The notes beneath the pieces are model-generated. The model saw nothing but the letters and a program-made list of their open reading frames with translations, had not been told where the DNA came from and searched no databases. A DNA stretch of 64,000 nucleotides from Clostridioides difficile. GTDB taxonomy: Bacteria > Bacillota > Clostridia > Peptostreptococcales > Peptostreptococcaceae. This document shows, in pieces, positions 44,612 through 55,043 of this stretch. Position numbers and translations under genes: made by a program. Each line of letters starts with the position of its first letter. Position 1 is the stretch's first letter. The stretch is taken from positions 3,472,001 to 3,536,000 of the forward strand of contig CP103804.1 of NCBI GenBank assembly GCA_024919175.1, given 5' to 3'.

Positions 44612-47600
44612 TTAATAACAAACAGCCTCATCAACTCCAAATAAATATATACATTTTTCTTTTACTGATTTTCCAGTTAAAGTTTCAATAACATCTGCAT
44701 ATAAGTCTAATTGTTTTTTATATTTTTCTATTATCTGATTTATATTTTCCTCATTTACAAAATCTGTTTTATAATCTACCAGAACTATCTGATTATCTTC
44801 TTCAAAATAAGCATCAACTATACCTCTTAACATGACACTTTCTTTGTCATAAATTTTCTTATCATCATTTTTTATCAATTCTTCATAAATATATATATCT
44901 TTCATATTTACTTGTGCATAAATTGCTTTTTCTCTATTTATAAGTTCAGCATTTAACATCCTTTTTCCTATGTTAGATGTAAAAAATTTATATATTTTAT
45001 AAGGATTTACTATACTAGCTTGCTTTTCTGTTATTATACCCTTTGAAATAAAACTTTTTATTTGCATCTTTATATCATTTATGCTGTTTACCTTTTTTAA
45101 ATCTAAAACTTCCATCACCAAGTGAATTATTGTACCTCTTTCTGCTCCATTTATTTTTTCTTTTTCTTCATCATTTTGAATAAATAGAGGTTTTTTTAAA
45201 GTTACTTTTTGTTCAAATATAGTATTTATCAACTCTTCTTCATAATTATTTTGTATCTTTTTTATTTCTGTAACAGATATACTAGCTGGTTTTTTTGTAC
45301 TAAATTCATATGGATATATATAGTTTAGCTTTTCTTCTATTTCAGTATAATAATCACTTTCAGGTTCATCTACATCTATTTTTTCAAGAATTTCTTCAAT
45401 ACTTTCTTCTTCTTCATCATTTTTCTTTTGTATTAAAATATCATCTTTATTCCATAACTTTCCATACCATTTTGAATTATGTTCAACATTAAATGGCACA
45501 TCTAACCCCATATCTTCCAATAAATTAGATAAATCTTTATGTTTTAATACACAAGGCATTATCCAATCTAAAAAATTCTTACTTTTTAGTATTTCATATT
45601 GCGATATTGTATCTAAATTTTCAATTCCATTTGTCCATTTTCTCATGCTATCTTGTACATTTCTAGTAGAGCCTGTTATAATCAGCTTCTCTTTTGCTCT
45701 TGTAAATGCAACATATAAAACTCTCATCTCTTCTGATAAATTTTCTATATTTATTTTGCTTTTTAATGCTTCTTTAGCTATACTTGGAAAAGAAATTCGT
45801 CTCTCATGGTCAACAAACTGAGGTCCATAGCCTAAATTATGATGATATAAAATACTCTTTTTAAAATCCTGAGTATTGAAATTTTTTCCCATAGCAGAAC
45901 ATATAACTATTGGAAATTCTAGACCTTTACTTTTATGGATACTCATTATTCTGACAACATTTGCATTTTCTCCAAGTGTTTTTGCACTACCCATATCAGA
46001 ACTAGATTTTTTTAATTTCTCTATAAAATTTACAAAGTTGAATATTCCCTTAAAACTAGTCTCTTCAAATTGTTTTGCTCTCTCAAAAAGTACTTTCAAG
46101 TTGGCTTGTCTTTGACTTCCACCTGGTAATGCTCCAACATAAGCATAATATCCAGTTTTTGTATACAAATACCATATAAATTCATCTGTACTCATATACA
46201 TTGATTTTTCTTTAAATTCCTTTAGTTTAAGAAGAAAGTCTTTACTTTTATTTATACATTCTTCACTTGGTACAAAATCCGATTTGTTTTCATTCTGTGA
46301 ATCTATAAATTCATCATACTCTGATGTACTTTCCAAAACTTCATAAAAAGTTTTATCTTTATTTTGAATTCTAATATCAATTAAATCTTCTGGTGTAAAT
46401 CCAAATATAGGTGACTTTAACACCGCTATAAGAGGTATATCTTGCATTGGATTATCTATTATCTGAAGTAATGATAGTATTGTCTTTATTTCAATTGTAT
46501 CAAAATATCCCACTCCAACATCAGCATAAGTAGGTATATCCATATTCATCAACTCATCTGCAAACACAGGTGCCCATGCAGATGTAGCTCTTAAAAGAAT
46601 CACTATATCTTTAAATTCCACAGGTCTATAGGCATCAATTCCTTTATCATAAACTTTTTGAATCTTTCCATCTTCATTAGCTTTCATTAAATCCTTAATA
46701 ATCTTTCCAACCATTCTAGCTTCAAGTTGTATGTTGTCTAGTTCTTCATCTTCTTCTATTTCATTTTCTTCATTATTAGCATTATTATCTTTATTGTTTA
46801 TAATATCATTACCAGTTTTAGTATTTTTTTGTATAAGATGTATTTCTGTTGCTCCACCAACAATAGAGTTCTCATCTACATCTAGCTTAAAGTCTGCTCC
46901 TAAGTTAAGTCTTTCTTTTTCTGTATATTCAATTTCTCCTATATTCTCATTCATTATATTTTCAAATATATAATTTACAGAATCTACAATTTCTTCCCTA
47001 CTTCTAAAGTTTTTATAAAGCATTATTTTTCTGTGAGAACTTCCTTTTTCATCTTTATAGTTATTGTACTTTTGTAAAAACAACTCTGGCTTTGCTTGTC
47101 TAAATCTATAAATACTCTGCTTTACATCTCCAACCATAAATCTGTTTGGAGTCTCTATGTTCGCTACAGTTTTAAGAAGTACTTCTTGTACAAGATTGCT
47201 ATCTTGATATTCATCTATAAATATTTCATAGAAATTATCTCTATACCCCATAGCTATATCAGAAGGTATGATACTTCCGTTCTCATCTACATTCGTAAGT
47301 ATATTTAAGGCAAAATGCTCTATATCATTAAAATCTATTATTCCTTTTTCACTTTTTTTATTTCTGTATTCTTCTTCAAATCTCAGAACAATATTAGATA
47401 TTGGTTTAACTATATTATAAAGATATTTAATTTCATCTTTAATAGATTCATTGTCTTTATTAAATGTAGCATTTATTATACTTTCTAAAGATTTTTTAGT
47501 TTTGTCTCTTATTGCTTTTGCTTTTTCTTTTGACTCTTTTATATATGAAGGAGCATCTTTTGGTATCCTTTTTATACCTTTTGCATAGTTTTCAAAAGAC

Positions 47601-48439
47601 ATATTTGACATCTTCTTATGTGCATCATTCCATGATTTATTACAAGCTTGTGAAATATCAACCACTCTTTTATATTCAATCGACAGCTTCTCTGTAAAAG
47701 TTTCTAGCTCTTTTATTGACTTAACTTCTTTTAAGGCTTTGTCCATATTTGAGCAAATTCCATCAATTTCTATTTTTACAGAATCTAATATGGCTCTACC
47801 CCAAATAGATTCTGAAAAATCAAAGTCCTCATCAATGTTAAATCTCTCTGCTGAATCAATAAGCCATTTTTTAGGCTCAGGAGAAGCCATTGCAAATGAA
47901 TATATTCCTAGAATAATATCTTGAACTTCTTTATCTCCTCCTCTTTCTGCATAACTTTCAACTAAATTTAAGAATCCTTCATCTCTTTCTTCATATAATT
48001 TTTCAAATACTTCTTCGATTGCCTCTTGTTTCAAAATAGCACATTCAGTTTGGTCTCCTATTCTAAAATTAGGGTCTAGATTTATTCTATGAAAGTTCGA
48101 TTTTATAACATCTAAACAAAATGAGTGTATTGTTGTAATACTTGATTTATTTAATAAAACAAGTTGATTTTGTAAATGCTTATTTTCTGGATTTTCATCT
48201 AATGCTTTTCCTATAGCATCACCTATTCTCTCTCTCATTTCTGATGCAGCTGCATTAGTAAATGTAACTACTAATAATTTATCTATATCAATTGGATTTT
48301 CTCTACTTGTTATCATTTGAATTATACGTTCAACCAGTACTGCTGTTTTTCCCGACCCAGCAGCTGCTGCAACAAGTAAATTACAGTCTCTACTTTCTAT
48401 GACTTCAGTTTGCTCTTTTGTCCATTTAGGAGAACTCAT
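44612..48439 (-). CDS. addA: Helicase-nuclease AddA
   Basis: A 1275-residue AddA subunit: SF1 helicase with Walker A AAAGSGKTAVLVERI (about 26-40), motif II FIDEYQDSNLVQ, motif VI LYVAFTRAKEKL, and a C-terminal RecB-like nuclease domain with VDAYFEEDNQIVLVDYKTD (Asp and Lys of the catalytic core) and QLDLYADVIE. With AddB it resects double-strand breaks toward a Chi-like site and loads RecA. The ATG overlaps the addB stop by one base, so they are coupled. Nothing is missing relative to the family. Confidence 0.96.
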   Translation of the reverse strand: MSSPKWTKEQTEVIESRDCNLLVAAAAGSGKTAVLVERIIQMITSRENPIDIDKLLVVTFTNAAASEMRERIGDAIGKALDENPENKHLQNQLVLLNKSSITTIHSFCLDVIKSNFHRINLDPNFRIGDQTECAILKQEAIEEVFEKLYEERDEGFLNLVESYAERGGDKEVQDIILGIYSFAMASPEPKKWLIDSAERFNIDEDFDFSESIWGRAILDSVKIEIDGICSNMDKALKEVKSIKELETFTEKLSIEYKRVVDISQACNKSWNDAHKKMSNMSFENYAKGIKRIPKDAPSYIKESKEKAKAIRDKTKKSLESIINATFNKDNESIKDEIKYLYNIVKPISNIVLRFEEEYRNKKSEKGIIDFNDIEHFALNILTNVDENGSIIPSDIAMGYRDNFYEIFIDEYQDSNLVQEVLLKTVANIETPNRFMVGDVKQSIYRFRQAKPELFLQKYNNYKDEKGSSHRKIMLYKNFRSREEIVDSVNYIFENIMNENIGEIEYTEKERLNLGADFKLDVDENSIVGGATEIHLIQKNTKTGNDIINNKDNNANNEENEIEEDEELDNIQLEARMVGKIIKDLMKANEDGKIQKVYDKGIDAYRPVEFKDIVILLRATSAWAPVFADELMNMDIPTYADVGVGYFDTIEIKTILSLLQIIDNPMQDIPLIAVLKSPIFGFTPEDLIDIRIQNKDKTFYEVLESTSEYDEFIDSQNENKSDFVPSEECINKSKDFLLKLKEFKEKSMYMSTDEFIWYLYTKTGYYAYVGALPGGSQRQANLKVLFERAKQFEETSFKGIFNFVNFIEKLKKSSSDMGSAKTLGENANVVRIMSIHKSKGLEFPIVICSAMGKNFNTQDFKKSILYHHNLGYGPQFVDHERRISFPSIAKEALKSKINIENLSEEMRVLYVAFTRAKEKLIITGSTRNVQDSMRKWTNGIENLDTISQYEILKSKNFLDWIMPCVLKHKDLSNLLEDMGLDVPFNVEHNSKWYGKLWNKDDILIQKKNDEEEESIEEILEKIDVDEPESDYYTEIEEKLNYIYPYEFSTKKPASISVTEIKKIQNNYEEELINTIFEQKVTLKKPLFIQNDEEKEKINGAERGTIIHLVMEVLDLKKVNSINDIKMQIKSFISKGIITEKQASIVNPYKIYKFFTSNIGKRMLNAELINREKAIYAQVNMKDIYIYEELIKNDDKKIYDKESVMLRGIVDAYFEEDNQIVLVDYKTDFVNEENINQIIEKYKKQLDLYADVIETLTGKSVKEKCIYLFGVDEAVCY

Positions 48440-51400
48440 TAATCAACATCTCCTTCCATCATTTTTATTATCTCTTCATTGCTCTTATTGTTTAAAATTT
48501 TATATTTATTATCTTTCATAGTTGAATCAAATTGACATATCGCTGAGTAATCACAAAAATCACATGATGTTCCTTCTTTATGTTTATATGGAGATATCTT
48601 TATTTCGCCACTTAACATTTCTTCACATAAATCCTTTATAGCATGTTTTACATATTTTCTAAGTAACCTAAAATCTTCATAACTTACTGTAGATGTACTT
48701 TTGCCTACATTTCCATCCTTTGTAAGACCCACTGGTATTACTAAGGAATTTTTTCTTTCTCCATCTATTAATGATTTATCCATCTCTTTTATTATATGAG
48801 AATCCTTTACCACAAGCCCCTTCATTCTAAGCTCTTTTAATATAGCTTCTTGAATTTCAGTATCATCTTTATCTTCATTAAACTTTGCTATTGGATTATT
48901 TATTCTACAGTATAATATTGCTGCTGGATTTAAATTTATATCTTCTTCTTTTACACTTTCAAGGATTGCATCAAGATACACAAGCAATTGTAATTGTAGA
49001 CCATAGTATATTTCTGTTAAACTTATTGCTTTATTACCTGATTTATAATCTACAATTCTTATATATTTGTTTTCACCTTCTTCAAATTCATCTACTCTAT
49101 CTATTTGACCAATTAAATTTACTTCTTCTCCATTATTCAAAACTATTTTTATAGGAGGATATTTACCATCATTACCGAATTTAACTTCATAATCTACAGG
49201 TTCAAATGAACCTTGTTTTATCTGTTGACTAATTATATTTATAGCTGTTGTAAGCATATTCTTTAATCTATATGCAAGATATTTGTATCTTTCAGAACTA
49301 TCTAATATATATCCTGGTATTTTTGAGATTATTTCATCAACTATAATGCCTATCTTTAATTCTATATATTCTTCATCAATATCTTTCCACAATAAATTGT
49401 CTTGTGATAGCTCTTTTGAAAATCTATCTAAAATATTGTGAACAAAAGTTCCTAAATCAGGTGGTGTAAACGAATATTCTTTACGCTTCCTAGCTTTAAG
49501 ACCATATTGTATAAAATAAGCAAATGGACACTCTGCATATTTTTCAAGTCTAGACACACTAAGAGAATTACTTTTATACAAAGTCCTTATTTTTTTCTCT
49601 TCAATTCTATGAACTTGATTGGTATAACTAAGACCTTTTATAACTTTTTTTGTTATGGAACTATACATTTCATCCTTTAGATAGTATCTATATATATCTA
49701 ACCAAATACTATTAATTTCTTCTTTGCTATAACCATCATTATCATAGTTTTTTATTACCCCTATAAGCTCATTAAATGTAGGTGATTTTACAGTTATTTT
49801 CTTAAGTATATCTTCATTAGTTCTTTTATCTTCTTCTATCAAATAGCTTTTATTTTCTATATTTGGGAATATCTTCTTTAATCTTGATATAATTATTGAA
49901 GGTCTAAGCGTCTTACCCTCATGGTCAGATATAGGATATGTTATAATTAAATTTTCAGATGTTGAAGTAAGAGCTTTATATACTAAAAATTGTTCTTCAA
50001 AACTTCTAGTTTTGCTATCTATGTCAACTTCAATGCCTTTACTTCCAAGACTCTCCCTATCATTATCACTTAATATTCCACTATCTTTTGTAATTAAAGG
50101 AAATACACCATCAGTAGTTCCTATTAAGTATAAGTATTTTGTATTTGGATTTTTCATTCTATCCACACTACTTACAAGTACTTGGTCTATACTAGGAGGA
50201 ACTAGCCCTAACTCATACTCATCAAATCCAAGGGTTATTAATTTTATAAATTTTTCTAAGGATATTATCTCTTCACCCATAAGTTCCACCATTTGGTCTA
50301 AAACATCCACTACTATATCCCAAACTTGTGAATACTGATTGGCAACATCAAGTTCTCCTTTATCCTTAAAATTTACTATTAAACTCTCTATCGTTTCTGG
50401 CATGCTTATATCTAGTAAAAACTCATATATATACTTACAAATTTCTTTTACTCTGTTTTTTCCTTTTAGTTTTTCTTGTAAATTTATTATTGGCTCTAAT
50501 ACTCTATTTTTTATTTCATTTATTCTATCTTTTAATTCTAACTCAAATTCACTTTCTTCATTAGAAAGACTTTGTGTTATTCTATAATCCCACTTTTCAT
50601 CAAACCATTTCTTGCCTTTAATTCCATTGGCTAGTACATAATTTTCTAGCAAGTTTATATCATCACTGTCAATTCCTATAAGACCACTCTTTAAATACCT
50701 AAACATAGTTTCATATCCATATCGTCTGTTTTTCATTTCTAAAGCTGAAATAATTAATATGACTATTGGATTACTTTTTGCTTCTCTCTTTTTATCTATA
50801 AAATTAGGTATATTATACTCATTAAATATAGAATGTACCAAAAAATCATATCGATTTAAATCTCTTGTGGCAAGAGTTATATCTCTATATCTAACATTCT
50901 TGTCTCTAACCAAATGTACAATTTCTTTAGCTATTTCTTCTACCTCTGAATACAAATTATTAAATTCTTTTATTTTTATATTTTTAGTTGGATTTATATA
51001 TGTCTTATATGGATAAGCATTATAAAATTTTTCTAAATGCTGTAACTCTTGAATTCCTTCAAATCTTTTTATAACACCTGTATTCAAATTCACTTGTGGT
51101 AATATTTTTATTCCTTCTTCATTACATAATTGAGTTAATTTTGAGTAAGTAAATTTAGTTCTAGAAAACACATCTGCTTTGCTATATCCAATATAATTAA
51201 CATTATCTACAGTCAAAGATATATTAACACTTTTAGCTTTATTTAATATACTTTTTATAACATTGTATTGATTTGGTGTAAAACCTGTAAATTCGTCTAT
51301 ATAAACATAAGCTCCTTCTAAATAGTTGCTCAATTCTATTTTTCCTGATAATGAAGTCAACATATCCTGAGCATCTATATAATTTTCATGTAACTTTCCT

Positions 51401-51906
51401 TCAAAAGAATTATATATCTTACTTATGTCCTTTAACTTTAAACTTAATGTCTCATTTTCTAATTCTTCAGATATGTTTTCTAACATTTCAGGACTTATAT
51501 TGTACTGTTTCATTTCCGATATCATATCTGTAATTGAACTTACAAAACCAGATTGTGACTTTGATTTTGAAAATACATTTAACTCCTCACTTACATCTTC
51601 TATCGCTCGATACACCATCATTGCTTTTCCACTAGAATTTATATTTACATCTGTTAATCCTCCTGTTTGAGAAAAAACTATATTACTTAGTGTCTTAAAA
51701 CTAAGTACTCTAACTCTTAAATACTTGTCCTTTTCTCTTCCTAAAAATAGTTTGCTTACTCTATTTTCAGCTTCAAATGTATACTGTTCTGGAACTAAAA
51801 GTATAACAGATGTCATTTCATTTTTTTGAGATTCTTTTTTAATTTCATCTAATATATATGTAGATTTTCCACTTCCACATCTACCTAATATAAACCTAAG
51901 TCCCAT
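48439..51906 (-). CDS. addB: Helicase-nuclease AddB
   Basis: A 1155-residue AddB subunit. It has the N-terminal P-loop GRCGSGKSTYI, a degenerate helicase core, and a C-terminal nuclease domain with GQIDRVDEFEEG, RIVDYKSGNKA and QLLVYLDAI. An Fe-S cluster is predicted from CPFAYF (about 800) and the GTSCDFCDYSAIC group near the end (C-x2-C-x5-C). The start codon overlaps the stop of the upstream nuclease-like gene by 11 bases, so it belongs to one transcript with the three-gene module upstream. Confidence 0.96.
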   Translation of the reverse strand: MGLRFILGRCGSGKSTYILDEIKKESQKNEMTSVILLVPEQYTFEAENRVSKLFLGREKDKYLRVRVLSFKTLSNIVFSQTGGLTDVNINSSGKAMMVYRAIEDVSEELNVFSKSKSQSGFVSSITDMISEMKQYNISPEMLENISEELENETLSLKLKDISKIYNSFEGKLHENYIDAQDMLTSLSGKIELSNYLEGAYVYIDEFTGFTPNQYNVIKSILNKAKSVNISLTVDNVNYIGYSKADVFSRTKFTYSKLTQLCNEEGIKILPQVNLNTGVIKRFEGIQELQHLEKFYNAYPYKTYINPTKNIKIKEFNNLYSEVEEIAKEIVHLVRDKNVRYRDITLATRDLNRYDFLVHSIFNEYNIPNFIDKKREAKSNPIVILIISALEMKNRRYGYETMFRYLKSGLIGIDSDDINLLENYVLANGIKGKKWFDEKWDYRITQSLSNEESEFELELKDRINEIKNRVLEPIINLQEKLKGKNRVKEICKYIYEFLLDISMPETIESLIVNFKDKGELDVANQYSQVWDIVVDVLDQMVELMGEEIISLEKFIKLITLGFDEYELGLVPPSIDQVLVSSVDRMKNPNTKYLYLIGTTDGVFPLITKDSGILSDNDRESLGSKGIEVDIDSKTRSFEEQFLVYKALTSTSENLIITYPISDHEGKTLRPSIIISRLKKIFPNIENKSYLIEEDKRTNEDILKKITVKSPTFNELIGVIKNYDNDGYSKEEINSIWLDIYRYYLKDEMYSSITKKVIKGLSYTNQVHRIEEKKIRTLYKSNSLSVSRLEKYAECPFAYFIQYGLKARKRKEYSFTPPDLGTFVHNILDRFSKELSQDNLLWKDIDEEYIELKIGIIVDEIISKIPGYILDSSERYKYLAYRLKNMLTTAINIISQQIKQGSFEPVDYEVKFGNDGKYPPIKIVLNNGEEVNLIGQIDRVDEFEEGENKYIRIVDYKSGNKAISLTEIYYGLQLQLLVYLDAILESVKEEDINLNPAAILYCRINNPIAKFNEDKDDTEIQEAILKELRMKGLVVKDSHIIKEMDKSLIDGERKNSLVIPVGLTKDGNVGKSTSTVSYEDFRLLRKYVKHAIKDLCEEMLSGEIKISPYKHKEGTSCDFCDYSAICQFDSTMKDNKYKILNNKSNEEIIKMMEGDVD

Positions 51907-52726
51907 AAATTTCCGCCTCCAAAATACTATAATCTATTTCTTTATCATTGCATAATTTATTAAATTCACAATACTTACAATGACTTTTATTTCTATAGCA
52001 CATACGTTCTTCTTTATTATATACCTTTTCTATATCATTGTATAGATTGTGTTCGTATGTATGTTCTTCATAATTTGTACTTTTTATCATGTTTATATAG
52101 TTTTGAATTTTATTTCTATTTATCTCATGTTTTTCTTCATCATATGAGATAGTAATTGGCAAATCATCAAATTCAGGTTGGTAATATTTCATACTTATAT
52201 CTTTAACATTTACTTCTATTTTTAAAACTTTTGGTATAACTTCTTTTGCCAAAAACATATAAACTATTGTTTGAATCCTACTTTCTACATTTTTATAGTT
52301 AATCTTTTTAGACTCAGTTTTCCAGTCCCATACCTCTATATTTCCTTTTCCAATTACAATTAAATCATACTTTGCTTGTAATATGTCCCCATTTAAATTC
52401 ATCCTTACTTCATATTCTGGTAAATATATTTTTTCTTTTTCGATGGGAACAATTTTTTTTATGTTCTCAATCCATTTTAAAAATCTTTTACTATTTTTAT
52501 CATCTTCATTAAAATAGATTCCAAGTGGTATATTACTAAAGTATCTTTCACAAATTAAATGAAAGTCTCTTCCAGTTTTTAAACTTTCATAATATTCTCT
52601 ACTACCTATATCATCATTTTTCCAATTTATTTTATCAATATATTTATACTTAAATTTTAGTGGGCATGACTTATATGTGTTAATTGAATTTTGACTATAA
52701 GAAAAATATTTTAATTTATCATTCAA
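51896..52726 (-). CDS. Fe-S PD-(D/E)XK nuclease, RecB/Cas4-like
   Basis: A 276-residue stand-alone nuclease domain resembling the C-terminal part of AddB. The start is YSQNSINTYKSCPLKFKYKYI (first cluster Cys near 18). The core has AKYDLIVIG (Asp), VWDWKTE (Asp-x-Lys) and IQTIVYMF (Gln-x3-Tyr). HCKYCEFNKLC (C-x2-C-x5-C) completes an Fe-S cluster. It could supply nuclease activity to the UvrD-like helicase encoded just upstream, or be an accessory of AddAB. It overlaps addB by 11 bases and follows the helicase gene by 97 bases. It is not a full-length AddB and no other domain is visible. Confidence 0.8.
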   Translation of the reverse strand: MNDKLKYFSYSQNSINTYKSCPLKFKYKYIDKINWKNDDIGSREYYESLKTGRDFHLICERYFSNIPLGIYFNEDDKNSKRFLKWIENIKKIVPIEKEKIYLPEYEVRMNLNGDILQAKYDLIVIGKGNIEVWDWKTESKKINYKNVESRIQTIVYMFLAKEVIPKVLKIEVNVKDISMKYYQPEFDDLPITISYDEEKHEINRNKIQNYINMIKSTNYEEHTYEHNLYNDIEKVYNKEERMCYRNKSHCKYCEFNKLCNDKEIDYSILEAEIYGT

Positions 52727-52823
52727 TCATATCACTTCTTTCTTAGCTTTATTTTTTAATAACTATTTATTATATATTAATTTAGCTTTCTTTCATCAAT
52801 AGATTAACTTAACTCATTATATT

Positions 52824-55043
52824 CTAATTTGACCTTTTTTCAATAATATGTCGATTCAGCCTTCTTAAATAGACACATGGATTTTGTTCTTTTCTTTTAT
52901 TCCCTATATCATTCTCATCTCTATAAGCACTTCCTGAAAGTACTAACATCTCCTTCGCTCTAGTGATTCCCACATATAAGAGTCTAATCTTCTCATTTAT
53001 AGAATCAATTTTAGTTTGATAAGCGTAATCAGTTGAAATACTACCTTTTAATATAGCTTCAATTTCTGACTTAATAATAGCCATTGGATTTTTGTATTTT
53101 TCTTTTAAGTACCACTTATCACTCTGAAATTTCTGAGTAATATTGTCAGGAAAATTATATTCAACAAGACCTAATAAAAACACACAATCCCATTCCATTC
53201 CCTTTGATTTATGATAGTTACACAGTGTTATACTACCAAGTTCTGGCTCATATCCATTTATCTCATAAACTACATCTATTATGTGATTAAACACCTTATT
53301 TTTGACATCAAATAGAACATTATAAACATCTTCTAAGTCCATATGTATATTTTCTGAAACTAAATACTTTATATAAAAAGATATATAATCTAATACTGCT
53401 TTATCCTCTTTTTCTAAGTTGAGCTTTTTTCCAATAAATAGTATCAGCAGGTCTAACCTTATTATTGGGTATTCTAATATCTGTTTTATAATACCTATAC
53501 CATCTTTAAAACTTGTATATATATCGCTTTCCTTATTAATTTCTAGTGGCTCAAATTTATCTTCGTTAAATTTAAAATCATATATAATTTCTTCTGTTGT
53601 ATAGTTTTTTAATCCATCTAAAAAATTCTTTTCTTCTATTTCATTATCTGTATTTATAAAAACCTTACCAAGTACAGTTATTAACTTTTCTATATCATCG
53701 CAGTTTAACATAAAATCTATAATAGAAGCTATGTTATTTATAACCTTTCTTTTACTTAAAGAATTTGGACCCAATTCTTCAAATGTTAGACTATACTCTC
53801 TAAGTTCCTTAGCAACTTGTGTAACTTGTTCATTAAATGGAACTAGTATCCCTATACTCTTATCTGGGTATTTCTTTTTTATACCTTTAACATATTTAGC
53901 AGTTTGTTCTATTTCATTTTTCCAACTATCATACCATTTTACATTTATATTATAATGCTCTGGATTAGGGTTTTCTTTATATCCAATCCCAGTTGGAACA
54001 GTTTTTATTTGCATATCCTCAAGAGCATATCTGCATTCTTCTTGTTTAAATTCTTTTGTCACATATTCTACAAGTGTATTTGCTAAATCTAGTATATCTT
54101 TTGAACTTCTATTTGACATATCCATCCTATAACAACACTTTGCATTTTCTATGAATTCTTTAAAAAACTTAGGGTCTGATGATGAAAATGTACCTGTTAT
54201 ACTCTGATTTATATCGCCCACTCTAACTAAGTTATTGTTTTCACTAGATATAATTTTTATTATATTCCCTTGTATTTCATTTGAATCTTGACATTCATCT
54301 TCAAAAATATATTTATATCTAGTTTGGAATTTTTTTCTAAGACCTTCATCTAAGCTTAAAGTTTTTTCTGCTAAAATTAATATATCATCATAATCTAGCA
54401 AGCCATTTTGCTTTAATTTTCTATCATACAATTTGTATATTGGCAAAATCACTTTAAGCATGCCTTTGTGTCCTCTTGATAGTATCTCCTCAAGCTTATC
54501 TGGAGAAATTCCCTTGTATTTAAGTTCACTTATAGCATTTCCTGCAAATTCAAAAAAACCTCTCTCCCAAGCTTCAAGAGTTATCTCTTTCCACCTTTCA
54601 TCTTTTTGTTCTTTTAAAAACCATCTAAATGCTCTTTCGCCTCCAGAAAATCTAAATTTATTTATACATTCATTTAATATAATACTTTTTTGCAAATCAT
54701 CAGCTATATTAAAATCTTCACTCAACATTACTATTTCGGGTTTTTCCTTTATTATTTTTACAGCTAAACTATGTATAGTCATTACTTCATATGAGTTAAT
54801 ATCGTGTATTTCGTTTTCTTCAAGTATTCTTTTTATTCTACCTTTAAAATTATTTACAGCACTATTCATATATGTAAGAACTAATATTTTACCGCCTTTA
54901 TGTTTCTGTTCAAGTAGTAGTTTAGCTACTAAATTTGTTATTATAAATGTTTTGCCAGCCCCAGGAACTGCTGGAACTGCCATAGTTCCATCCTCATAAT
55001 TTATTATTGGTATTTGGTCTTCTCTATAATTTATATTAATCAT
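52824..55043 (-). CDS. UvrD/Rep-type SF1 helicase
   Basis: A 739-residue superfamily 1A helicase with all motifs: Walker A VPGAGKTFII (about 27-36), TYMNSAVNNFKGRI, motif II FEDECQDSNE, motif III RVGDINQSI, motif V LCNYHKSKGMEWDCVFL and motif VI LLYVGITRAKEMLVLSG. It has no fused nuclease, so it looks like a compact AddA/AdnA helicase part or a UvrD-type enzyme. It overlaps the upstream 638-aa gene by 8 bases and precedes the nuclease gene, forming a three-gene module ahead of addBA. Whether it is a housekeeping repair helicase or a defence component is open. Confidence 0.9.
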   Translation of the reverse strand: MININYREDQIPIINYEDGTMAVPAVPGAGKTFIITNLVAKLLLEQKHKGGKILVLTYMNSAVNNFKGRIKRILEENEIHDINSYEVMTIHSLAVKIIKEKPEIVMLSEDFNIADDLQKSIILNECINKFRFSGGERAFRWFLKEQKDERWKEITLEAWERGFFEFAGNAISELKYKGISPDKLEEILSRGHKGMLKVILPIYKLYDRKLKQNGLLDYDDILILAEKTLSLDEGLRKKFQTRYKYIFEDECQDSNEIQGNIIKIISSENNNLVRVGDINQSITGTFSSSDPKFFKEFIENAKCCYRMDMSNRSSKDILDLANTLVEYVTKEFKQEECRYALEDMQIKTVPTGIGYKENPNPEHYNINVKWYDSWKNEIEQTAKYVKGIKKKYPDKSIGILVPFNEQVTQVAKELREYSLTFEELGPNSLSKRKVINNIASIIDFMLNCDDIEKLITVLGKVFINTDNEIEEKNFLDGLKNYTTEEIIYDFKFNEDKFEPLEINKESDIYTSFKDGIGIIKQILEYPIIRLDLLILFIGKKLNLEKEDKAVLDYISFYIKYLVSENIHMDLEDVYNVLFDVKNKVFNHIIDVVYEINGYEPELGSITLCNYHKSKGMEWDCVFLLGLVEYNFPDNITQKFQSDKWYLKEKYKNPMAIIKSEIEAILKGSISTDYAYQTKIDSINEKIRLLYVGITRAKEMLVLSGSAYRDENDIGNKRKEQNPCVYLRRLNRHIIEKRSN

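Noticed and set aside
54433..54999. A 188-codon plus-strand frame within the UvrD-type helicase
   Set aside because: Antisense shadow: low-complexity Ser/Leu/Ile and no ribosome binding site; the helicase motifs on the other strand are complete.
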